A stretch of 64,000 nucleotides of DNA from Echinicola jeungdonensis (GTDB lineage: Bacteria; Bacteroidota; Bacteroidia; Cytophagales; Cyclobacteriaceae), in contig NZ_JAUFQT010000001.1 of the NCBI RefSeq assembly GCF_030409905.1, positions 2,130,001-2,194,000 of the forward strand, written 5' to 3'. Positions within the stretch are counted from its first letter, which is position 1; each line of letters begins with the position of its first letter. Shown here piece by piece: positions 56,528 through 64,000 of the stretch. Below the pieces are notes generated by a model. The model was given only the letters and a program-made list of their open reading frames with translations, ran no database searches and had not been told where the DNA came from. The position numbers were made by a program, and so were the translations under genes.

Positions 56528-59500
56528 ATGAAAAAAAAGCCCAGTAACCTACCCTTTTATAGAAGGGGTAAAATCCTTTTAGCGATGAAACTTACCCTAA
56601 TACTCGTTTTGGTAGGAGTAATGAAAGTTTCTGCAAGTGCTTATTCTCAAAATGTAAAATTGGCACTGGATTTACGCCAAGCCACCGTAGAGCAGGTATT
56701 TGAAGAAATCAAAAGCCAAAGTGAATTTAATTTCCTTTATCGAACTGATTTGGTAAAGGACTTACCGAAAGTTGATGTTAATCTGAAAAAAGTAAGGATA
56801 GAAAAAGTCCTTGATCAGATTTTGGGGCCTCACCAATTAACCTATGAGATCCAAGATAAAACTATAATTATTAGTAAAAAGGAAACCAAAACCCAAAATG
56901 AGACACAACTACTTGATGAAGTAAATGCCAATGAAGTAACAGGAACAGTTACCGATGAAAACGGTCAGCCTATACCAGGGGCGACTATACAGGTACAGGG
57001 AACCACCAGAGGTACCGTCACAGATTTAGATGGTAAATATAGTATTGATGTTGAGGAGGGAGCAACCCTTATTTTTAGTTTTATTGGTTATAAAAAGCAA
57101 CCCAGAGAGGTACGAAAACAAACCATCATGGATGTTTCTCTTTCTCCGGATTTAGGAAACCTGGAAGAAGTTGTTGTAATAGGTTACGGAGCCGTAAAAA
57201 AGGAAGATTTGACGGGTTCAGTAGCTTCAATAAGTTCAGAGACTATCCAAAAGACCACTGTTCCTGATGCGACAGGAGCACTTCAGGGAAGAGTAGCAGG
57301 AGTAAATATTGAAAAGAATGTAGGTAGACCAGGCAGTGGTTTTAATGTTACTATTAGAGGATTGAGTTCCATTAGCAATAGTAATTCCCCTTTATTTGTA
57401 ATTGACGGGATTCCAACCACTTCAGGTTTGGCTGACTTGAATCCCAATGACATTGAGAAAATTGATGTGCTAAAGGATGCATCCGCAACGGCTATTTATG
57501 GCTCACGTGGTGCCAATGGAGTCGTTATTGTTACTACCAAAAAAGGGTCTGAAGGAAAATTCACCATTCAATATGATGCATACTATGGTGCGAGGACACC
57601 CACAAACCTCCCTGATATGATGAATGGGCCAGAATATGTGAATTGGAGGACGGATTTGTTTAATTATCAGGGAAAAAGCACAGACCGGTCCAATCCGGAA
57701 TTTTTTACGCCTGAGGAATGGGATAGAATTGATCGTGGTGATTATACGGATTGGATAGACCTTATTCTTCGAAACGGAATGCAGTATAGTAATACATTAA
57801 CGGCTTCGGGTGGTGATGAAAAAGGTACATTTGCATTGAGTATTGGCCAGTTAAAAGAAGAGGGGACGGTTCCCGGCCAAGACTATAATCGCTATAACAT
57901 GCGGTTAAATCTTAACAGGAAGTTTGCAGAGAAATGGGAAGCAGGAGGAAACATTTATTTATCTTCCAGTGAGCAGAATGAAGGAAGCTATGAAATATTA
58001 AGATCTTCCTACCGGTTGCCTCCTGTTGCCAACCCTTATGATGAGAATGGGGATCCAAAATTCTTTGCTTACCGAAATGATTTTGTAACGAACCCTTTGT
58101 TTGAAAGTAAAGAAGATGGGGAAATCCGTGAAAATCGCCGTTATAGAGTATTTGGAAATATGTATTTCAAGGTCGAGCCCTTGGAGGGTTTAAAACTTCG
58201 ATCACAAATTGCTCCCCAAATTATTTATGGGAGGGAAGGCCAATACTTTGGACAGTTCAGTAAAGCCGGGTCAGGAAAAATTGAAAATACAAACGCGAAT
58301 TATCGAACCACAGATTTCTTTTCTTATGTGTGGGATAATCAAATTGATTATCAGAAAAAAATGGATTTACACAATTTAAATTTCAGTGTAGTTCAAAGTA
58401 TTCAATTTGAGCAATGGGAGGAAAGTTATCAGGCAGCAAGAAATTTCCCTTTTAATAGTAAATGGTATAACCTGGATGCAGTCCCTATGGAAAATATTTC
58501 TGCTTCCCAAACCGACTATAGAAAGCGTACCTTGTCCTCATTTTTGGGAAGGTTTCAGTACTCCTATAATGACAAATATCTATTTACGGCAACTGGTCGT
58601 TATGATGGTTCCTCCAGGTTGGCAAAAGGCAATAAGTGGGCATTTTTCCCATCAGCAGCTATAGGGTGGAAGTTATCCGAGGAAAACTTTTTACAATCCG
58701 TTGATCAAATAAATAACCTTAAGTTGAGATTGAGTTATGGAGTTTCTGGAAATGATGCGGTTGACATTTATGGAACACAATCAAACATCTCCCAGATGAA
58801 TTACGGTTTTGGAGGGAATGTTTCCCCTTCGTATTATAAAGACGGTTTAGCCAATACCGACCTCACTTGGGAAAAAACTACAGAATTCAATTTTGGCCTG
58901 AATTATAGTTTTTTCAATTACAGAGTTAATGGAACCTTGGATATTTACAGAAGGGATGCAAAGGATTTGATTATGAGGCGTCAACTCCCTTCAACAAGTG
59001 GATGGAGCGATATTTGGGACAATGTAGGTTGGGTTAGAAATACCGGAGTTGAATTTGGATTAAATACCTTAAATATCCAGAACAATGATTTTTCATGGAC
59101 TACAGATATTGTTTTTGACCGGAATAAAAACGAGATCGTTGAATTGTTTGGTAAGAAAGAAGATGATATTGGGAATAGATGGTTTATTGGACATCCCATC
59201 CAAGTAAATTACGATTATGAGTTTGATGGAATCTGGCAGACCGATGAGGCGGATTTGGCAGCGGACTATGGGCAGACTCCTGGCCAGGTAAAGGTGAAGG
59301 ATTTAAATAATGACCAGGTAATAGATGCTGATGATAGGAATATTATTGGTCAGCGGACTCCTAAGTGGAGTGGGAGCATCACCAATACCATGAATTATAA
59401 AACCTGGGACTTTTCATTCAATGTTTACACCCGCCAAGGGCAGCAATTGTATAGTACCTTTGTTTCCACTTATATGGCCTATGAAGGCAACTATAAAAAT

Positions 59501-59818
59501 GTGGATGTCAATTACTGGACTGAGGACAATCCATCCAATAAATATCCTCAACCTGGTAACAAGGGACGGTATTTTAATGCCATGCGGTATCAGGATGTAT
59601 CATTTGTCAGATTGGGCAATGTCACCTTGGGCTATGCTTTTCCGGATGAATTGTTGAATAAGTTAAATGTCAGGAAGCTTAGACTCTATTTTACTGCTAC
59701 CAACCCTATTGTATTTACTTCCTATAAGGGGTATGATCCTGAATGGGCCTCTCAAAACACATGGGGTGAGTCCACGAGTTTTGCAACTTATCTGATGGGT
59801 ATTAATCTTGAATTTTAA
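56528..59818 (+). CDS. SusC-type TonB-dependent transporter of module 2
   Basis: 1096 aa. Signal region to about 40 (LILVLVGVMKVSASAYSQ). STN domain about 46-118 (ATVEQVFEEIKSQSEFNFLY). CarboxypepD_reg-like domain about 136-206 (VTGTVTDENGQPIPGATIQV). TonB-box/plug start LEEVVVIGYGAVKKEDLTGS, plug hallmark VLKDASATAIYGSRGANGVV, and terminal Phe (LMGINLEF). It likely takes up a second set of pectin fragments with its SusD. A possible alternative start is ATG 56585 (MKLTLILVLV). Confidence 0.96.
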   Translation: MKKKPSNLPFYRRGKILLAMKLTLILVLVGVMKVSASAYSQNVKLALDLRQATVEQVFEEIKSQSEFNFLYRTDLVKDLPKVDVNLKKVRIEKVLDQILGPHQLTYEIQDKTIIISKKETKTQNETQLLDEVNANEVTGTVTDENGQPIPGATIQVQGTTRGTVTDLDGKYSIDVEEGATLIFSFIGYKKQPREVRKQTIMDVSLSPDLGNLEEVVVIGYGAVKKEDLTGSVASISSETIQKTTVPDATGALQGRVAGVNIEKNVGRPGSGFNVTIRGLSSISNSNSPLFVIDGIPTTSGLADLNPNDIEKIDVLKDASATAIYGSRGANGVVIVTTKKGSEGKFTIQYDAYYGARTPTNLPDMMNGPEYVNWRTDLFNYQGKSTDRSNPEFFTPEEWDRIDRGDYTDWIDLILRNGMQYSNTLTASGGDEKGTFALSIGQLKEEGTVPGQDYNRYNMRLNLNRKFAEKWEAGGNIYLSSSEQNEGSYEILRSSYRLPPVANPYDENGDPKFFAYRNDFVTNPLFESKEDGEIRENRRYRVFGNMYFKVEPLEGLKLRSQIAPQIIYGREGQYFGQFSKAGSGKIENTNANYRTTDFFSYVWDNQIDYQKKMDLHNLNFSVVQSIQFEQWEESYQAARNFPFNSKWYNLDAVPMENISASQTDYRKRTLSSFLGRFQYSYNDKYLFTATGRYDGSSRLAKGNKWAFFPSAAIGWKLSEENFLQSVDQINNLKLRLSYGVSGNDAVDIYGTQSNISQMNYGFGGNVSPSYYKDGLANTDLTWEKTTEFNFGLNYSFFNYRVNGTLDIYRRDAKDLIMRRQLPSTSGWSDIWDNVGWVRNTGVEFGLNTLNIQNNDFSWTTDIVFDRNKNEIVELFGKKEDDIGNRWFIGHPIQVNYDYEFDGIWQTDEADLAADYGQTPGQVKVKDLNNDQVIDADDRNIIGQRTPKWSGSITNTMNYKTWDFSFNVYTRQGQQLYSTFVSTYMAYEGNYKNVDVNYWTEDNPSNKYPQPGNKGRYFNAMRYQDVSFVRLGNVTLGYAFPDELLNKLNVRKLRLYFTATNPIVFTSYKGYDPEWASQNTWGESTSFATYLMGINLEF

Positions 59819-59828
59819 ATCATTTACC

Positions 59829-61538
59829 ATGAAATTTAATAATCAAATATATATAATCTGCTTATTAGCTTTGTCTACTTTTTCTTGTGAAGATTTCCTT
59901 GAAGAAGAAAACAGAAGTAATGTAAACGCTGATACTTATTTTGTTGATGAGTCAGGTTACGAATCATTAGTTAGCGCAGCCTATTCCTCATTAAGGAATG
60001 TGTGGGGAGATGACCCTTGGCTTTTTTGCCTTGGCGTTGATATTTACACCAGAGGGGAAAGCGAACTTATCGGCGGTACTTATGAGAACCGGGATGTGTT
60101 CAGTAGCCAACTCAATGAATATGCTGGTTTGGATCCTCAAAATAGTTTTGTTTCTGATTTTTATTCAGAGGTTTACCGGGCTATTCAGATTTGCAATACA
60201 GCCATATCAAGAGCAGATGCTGTCAATGGAATGGATGAGCAAAAGAAACAAAGGCTTGTTTCAGAGGTTAAGTTTCTTCGTGCCTATTATTATTATTTGT
60301 TAGTAGAGCAATTTGGTGGTATTCCAATTGTGGAAGAAGAAATCAACTCTGCAGTCACCAATTTTGAAAGGGCTTCTGAGGCAACCGTATATGAATATAT
60401 CATTAGCGAATTGCAATCCTCTATGGAGGGAGTTTCTCCTGGTCCTGACCAATTTGGTCGGGTTAGTGAAGGAGCGGTGAAAAACCTCCTGGCTTTGGTT
60501 CATCTCACCAGAGGATATCGGTCTTATGGGGCTCCTGATGATTTTTCTTTGGCAGCATCTTTAGCTGATGAAGTAATAAATGATTACGGATATTCTCTAT
60601 TAGGCACATTTGAAGAAGTGTTCACCCCTGGCAATGAAATAAATAGTGAGATCATTTTTTCTGTACAATATGATCCGGGGACGTTGGGGGTAACCAGTCA
60701 AGGACGTCCTGACGGGAACGGGCAAAGTGCACATTGGGGATGGGAATTATGGACCAAGGAAGCAGGGTTTGAGCGTGAAAATCCTACCTATAACTGGAAA
60801 AAGTCACAATTCACTCCAACCCAATTCTTATACTCCCTTTTTAATACAAGTATGGACAGTCGGTATGATGGGACGTTCTTAAGTACGTTTTATGCTACTA
60901 TTGATGATCCTGCACAAGGCATTGAAGCGGGGGATCTAAAAGTGTATTTTCCAAAGTGGGATGAGGATTTTACAACCCTTGACTCACTGGCTTTTATGGC
61001 ACAGCATCCTAACGCTAATATCATTACTTATCCCAGATGGAAACAGGATATTGAGAATGTCGGAGGAGCAGGAAAATTCCCAATGGTGTGGAAGTTTCAT
61101 GATCCAGATGCAGCTTTCCATTCCAATACCGACAACTACACCGGAACTCGCGATATTTTCCTTTACCGGTTGGCAGAAACCTATCTAATTGCTGCTGAAG
61201 CTTATCATAATTTAGGAAATAATGCTTTGGCTGCTGATAGGATCAATACTGTTAGAAGGAGGGCAGCCATTCCTGGAAATGAGTCAACAATGGAGATTTC
61301 AGCAGCCGATGTGGACCTTGACTTTATCCTCGATGAAAGAGCACGTGAAATGACAGGGGAATATAAGCGTTGGATGGATCTGAAAAGAACCGGCAAATTG
61401 ATTGAACGAACTTTGCAGCATAATAATCTTGCAGAAAGAGCAAATCAAATAAAACCATTCCATTTGTTACGGCCAATTCCTCAATCGGTTATTGACCGGG
61501 ACACTGGAGAATTCCCACAGAATCCTGACTACAACTAA
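59829..61538 (+). CDS. SusD/RagB-type surface glycan-binding lipoprotein of module 2
   Basis: 569 aa from ATG 59829 (the frame reaches back to 59808 over the end of susC). Lipobox TFSC (Cys20). It has EVKFLRAYYYYLLVEQFGGI, the helical TPR-like segment AVKNLLALVHLTRGYRSYG, and the C-terminal signature FLYRLAETYLIAAEAYHNLG with LDERAREMTGEYKRWMDLKR. It has the longer RagB/SusD-type form with extra loops compared with the module 1 protein. It pairs with the preceding SusC for oligosaccharide capture at the cell surface. Confidence 0.95.
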   Translation: MKFNNQIYIICLLALSTFSCEDFLEEENRSNVNADTYFVDESGYESLVSAAYSSLRNVWGDDPWLFCLGVDIYTRGESELIGGTYENRDVFSSQLNEYAGLDPQNSFVSDFYSEVYRAIQICNTAISRADAVNGMDEQKKQRLVSEVKFLRAYYYYLLVEQFGGIPIVEEEINSAVTNFERASEATVYEYIISELQSSMEGVSPGPDQFGRVSEGAVKNLLALVHLTRGYRSYGAPDDFSLAASLADEVINDYGYSLLGTFEEVFTPGNEINSEIIFSVQYDPGTLGVTSQGRPDGNGQSAHWGWELWTKEAGFERENPTYNWKKSQFTPTQFLYSLFNTSMDSRYDGTFLSTFYATIDDPAQGIEAGDLKVYFPKWDEDFTTLDSLAFMAQHPNANIITYPRWKQDIENVGGAGKFPMVWKFHDPDAAFHSNTDNYTGTRDIFLYRLAETYLIAAEAYHNLGNNALAADRINTVRRRAAIPGNESTMEISAADVDLDFILDERAREMTGEYKRWMDLKRTGKLIERTLQHNNLAERANQIKPFHLLRPIPQSVIDRDTGEFPQNPDYN

Positions 61539-61556
61539 TAAAATTCTTCCAAGCAA

Positions 61557-61597
61557 CCATCAGGGAAAGTTTTCTTTACCTGATGGATTTTTTATTT
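61557..61597 (+). terminator. Intrinsic terminator of module 2
   Basis: CCATCAGG (61557-61564) and CCTGATGG (61579-61586), with an inner AAAG/CTTT pair, followed by ATTTTTTATTT. It lies 19 bases after the susD stop codon. Confidence 0.9.
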
Positions 61598-61754
61598 CCA
61601 AGGAAAAGGCTTTGGATTGCCATGGGCTTACCAGTAATAACAAATCTCACATTCGTTTAAAGCCAACTAAAAATCTTATAAATGGTAAATAATCCAGGCC
61701 AAAATAGATGGAGGTTAAATGTTTTGTTGCGATAGACATTAAGGGAAATTAATT

Positions 61755-63398
61755 ATGGGATATTTTGATAAGAATGATAGCACAAAGAATTTAAAGCTTA
61801 TTTTTAGATGTTTTCCGGTAATATTATTTTTTGGATTGTTATTTGGCTCTGGCTTAGCAAATGGCCAGGATGCCCCATCAGCATTCCAAAACCCTATAAT
61901 GCCGGGGTTTGGGCCAGATCCCTCTATTTGCAGAGCAGGGGATGATTATTACTTGGTCAACTCTTCTTTTGCATGGTTTCCTGGAATTCCGATATACCAC
62001 AGCAAGGATTTGGTCAACTGGAAGTTGATTGGATATGGAATTACCCGCCCGGAACAACTTAATTTTGATGGTATAAAAGATAAAAACGGGATCTGGGCTC
62101 CTACTATTCGCTATCATAAGGGTTTGTTTTATATTTCGACCACTTGTAATAATTGCGGTGGAAATTTTTATATCACAGCTGATGATCCCACCGGAGAATG
62201 GTCTGACCCAGTTTGGTTGCCAGAAGCCCCTGGTATAGATCCCTCCTTATTCTGGGACGATGATGGCCGGTGCTATTACACGGGAAACTATTGGAATTTT
62301 AAAGGGTCTTGGCCAGGCCATTGTGCTATATGGGCACAGGAACTGGATTTAGAAAAACAAAAATTGGTAGGGGAAATGAAGGTGTTGACCTCGGGACATG
62401 CCAACAATGCAAGCCATACAGAAGCTCCCCACATCTATAAAATCGATGGGCGGTATTTATTGGGGACTGCTGAAGGAGGTACAAACGGGTACCATGCTGT
62501 GACCGTGCATCATAGTGATGCGGTGTTGGGCCCCTACACTGCCGATAAAATAAATCCGGTATTGACGCACCGGCATTTCGGTGAAGATTATCCGGTCCAG
62601 GCAGTGGGTCATGCAGATCTGGTACAAATCCAGAATGGGACTTGGTGGGCCGTTGTTCTGGGAAAAAGGCAGATAGAAGGGCATGTTCCTCTTCCGCGGG
62701 AAACATTCCTATGTAAGGTAACCATGGAAAACGGCACCCCTATATTTAATCCCGGTCAAGGAAAAGTATTGATGGAACAAGAAAGACCTGATTTGCCATG
62801 GACTCCTATTCCAACCGAACCACATAGGGATGAGTTTGATTCAGACAGTCTGGCCTTGAAATGGTATACCGTCAGAACTCCGACCAGGAAATTTCATACC
62901 CTTGAGAAAGGAAAGCTAACCATGGAATTACGCCCACAGGTTGTTGACAGTTTGGAAAATGCATCCCTTTTAATCCAGCCCACAAGACATTTTAAATTTT
63001 CCGCCACCACCAAATTAACTTTCAAACCAACAAAGGAAAACGAGCAAGCCGGTTTGATCATTTACCGTACAAACGAAAGCTATTATACGCTGATGAAAGA
63101 GAAGGGAAGGGTTGTTTTGGTTAAGAAATTTGATGGCCAAAAGAAAATAGTATTGTCGGATCCCTATAACAAAACCGAGGTATTTTTCAATCTTGAAGTG
63201 GATAGCCTGGCCATGCAGTTTCAGTTCGGGGAATCGCCGGACAATATGGTCAATATAGGGGAGGTACAAAGCTTGGTAACCCTTTCTGAAAATGAGATCA
63301 ATAAATTCAACGGTACGGGAATCGGTTTGTATGCAACCAGTAAGGGACAAAAAAGCAATAATAAAGCAATATTCGATTGGTTTGAATATAAGTATTAG
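61755..63398 (+). CDS. GH43 glycosidase with C-terminal beta-sandwich
   Basis: 547 aa with signal peptide (VILFFGLLFGSGLANGQD). The propeller carries the three GH43 acids: GPDPSI (Asp55, base), GIDPSLFWDDDG (Asp162) and HTEAPHIY (Glu223, acid). The C-terminal about 200 residues are a concanavalin-like sandwich (KFSATTKLTFKPTKENEQAG). This arrangement is usual for beta-xylosidase/arabinofuranosidase subfamilies. In this locus it may remove arabinose or xylose from pectin side chains; that is inference. It lies after the module 2 terminator and before the GH2 gene. Confidence 0.9.
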   Translation: MGYFDKNDSTKNLKLIFRCFPVILFFGLLFGSGLANGQDAPSAFQNPIMPGFGPDPSICRAGDDYYLVNSSFAWFPGIPIYHSKDLVNWKLIGYGITRPEQLNFDGIKDKNGIWAPTIRYHKGLFYISTTCNNCGGNFYITADDPTGEWSDPVWLPEAPGIDPSLFWDDDGRCYYTGNYWNFKGSWPGHCAIWAQELDLEKQKLVGEMKVLTSGHANNASHTEAPHIYKIDGRYLLGTAEGGTNGYHAVTVHHSDAVLGPYTADKINPVLTHRHFGEDYPVQAVGHADLVQIQNGTWWAVVLGKRQIEGHVPLPRETFLCKVTMENGTPIFNPGQGKVLMEQERPDLPWTPIPTEPHRDEFDSDSLALKWYTVRTPTRKFHTLEKGKLTMELRPQVVDSLENASLLIQPTRHFKFSATTKLTFKPTKENEQAGLIIYRTNESYYTLMKEKGRVVLVKKFDGQKKIVLSDPYNKTEVFFNLEVDSLAMQFQFGESPDNMVNIGEVQSLVTLSENEINKFNGTGIGLYATSKGQKSNNKAIFDWFEYKY

Positions 63399-63494
63399 TT
63401 GAATTTAAAATCCTAAAAATATTAAGCCCCAATAATGGTCTTGTTTAAATGAGCCAAACTTAATGAAATAAGTTTACACTTAAGATAATAAATT

Positions 63495-64000
63495 ATGAAG
63501 TACATAAGTACATTAGTTTTTCTTTTTATAGCATTAATCAGCTTAGCACAAAGTCAAAGGGAGAAGAAGAATTTTGATTTTGATTGGAATTTCACCCTTG
63601 AAGATGTCTCTGAAGCCAAAAATCCCAATTTCGATGACAGCAACTGGCAAGAGGTACAGTTGCCACATGATTGGAGTATAAAGCAGCCGGTTTCCAAGGA
63701 AAATGTTGGTGAAGGGTGGATGGTGGGGTCCATGGGCTACTTGCCGGGTGGCATTGGGTGGTACCGCAAAACCTTTATGGTCCCTGTGGATTTTAAAGCC
63801 AAAAAAGTTGTCATTCAATTTGACGGGGTATATCATCAGAGCGATGTATATATCAATGGCAAGCATTTAGGGTTTCATCCCTATGGTTACACCACTTTTG
63901 AATATGACTTAACTCCCTATTTAAACTACGGAAAGGAGAATACCATTGCTGTCAGGGTGGATCATAGCGACAGCCCGTCCTCACGTTGGTATTCAGGTTC
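63495..64000 (+). CDS. GH2 family glycosidase, 3' end outside window
   Basis: 168 residues are visible from ATG 63495. Signal peptide KYISTLVFLFIALISLAQ. The N-terminal sugar-binding domain of GH2 is clear: FDDSNWQEVQLPHDWSI, GGIGWYRKTFMVP, VVIQFDGVYHQSDVYINGKH and FEYDLTPYLNYGKENTIAVR. The catalytic barrel is beyond the window. GH2 enzymes in pectin loci are usually beta-galactosidases or beta-glucuronidases; beta-galactosidase against rhamnogalacturonan I galactan is plausible. It lies 96 bases after GH43. Confidence 0.92.
   Translation, partial: MKYISTLVFLFIALISLAQSQREKKNFDFDWNFTLEDVSEAKNPNFDDSNWQEVQLPHDWSIKQPVSKENVGEGWMVGSMGYLPGGIGWYRKTFMVPVDFKAKKVVIQFDGVYHQSDVYINGKHLGFHPYGYTTFEYDLTPYLNYGKENTIAVRVDHSDSPSSRWYSG

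Noticed and set aside
1..64000. CRISPR arrays, tRNA or rRNA genes
   Set aside because: No regular spaced repeats, no cloverleaf with a CCA-type acceptor and no rRNA-like conserved stretches were noticed on reading.
1..64000. Insertion sequences or phage genes
   Set aside because: No transposase, integrase or phage structural protein is encoded; only short REP-like repeats are present.

Overview
The window looks like the chromosome of a marine or soil member of the Bacteroidota, most like the Cyclobacteriaceae (Cyclobacterium/Echinicola/Algoriphagus type). The grounds are SusC/SusD pairs with STN domains, ECF sigma/FecR pairs, Bacteroidota promoters (TTTG, 18-19 bases, TAnnTTTG), many SPII lipoprotein signals, few Shine-Dalgarno sites and an AT-rich background. 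This placement rests on gene content read by eye, not on a database search.

Left part (1-12.4 kb) is mostly housekeeping: a GntR regulator cut by the window edge, a ClC chloride transporter/channel (minus strand), a TIGR01777-type epimerase, a small PLDc_N membrane protein, an M14 zinc peptidase, an unrecognised 167-aa protein, a decayed SIMPL/DUF541 gene, acylphosphatase, an AAA+/VWA pair, a small alpha-beta-barrel protein and a CxxCH haem-binding protein. A roughly 1 kb gene-free stretch follows.

From 13.4 kb to the right edge lies a large pectin (homogalacturonan plus rhamnogalacturonan) utilisation region. The first enzyme block (13.4-37.2 kb) holds a broken lipoprotein, a PL1 pectate lyase with two frameshifts, a five-bladed propeller glycosidase, a 1212-aa DUF4450-like protein, an (alpha/alpha)6 lipoprotein, two GH105 unsaturated-uronyl hydrolases, a GH28, a GH43, a PL22 oligogalacturonate lyase, a two-domain CE12 acetylesterase and a GH39. 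An MgtC/DUF4010 membrane protein and a DinB-like protein sit among them. Then come two complete trans-envelope signalling/uptake modules. Module 1 (37.7-45.2 kb) is sigma, FecR, STN-SusC, SusD. Module 2 (54.7-61.5 kb) has the same order. Between them lie GH28, CE12, a fused alpha/beta-hydrolase + SGNH esterase, GH106 alpha-L-rhamnosidase and a third GH28. After module 2 come GH43 and the start of a GH2 enzyme.

Inferred working: PL1 and GH28 enzymes cut the backbone, CE12 and the fused esterase remove ester groups, and GH43/GH39/GH106/GH2 trim side chains. The two SusCD pairs import the fragments. GH105 and PL22 finish the unsaturated ends. The STN domain of each SusC probably signals through its FecR to its sigma factor. 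No hybrid two-component (HTCS) regulator is visible in the window.

The least explained material is intergenic: a 15-base AACAGnnyAGTACAG motif in three places, orphan terminator hairpins stacked between susD and GH28, a 32-base palindrome with a half-site copy, nested hairpins in an unusually long sigma-FecR gap, and several REP-like inverted repeats. Three genes in the left 15 kb are broken (SIMPL, small lipoprotein, PL1).
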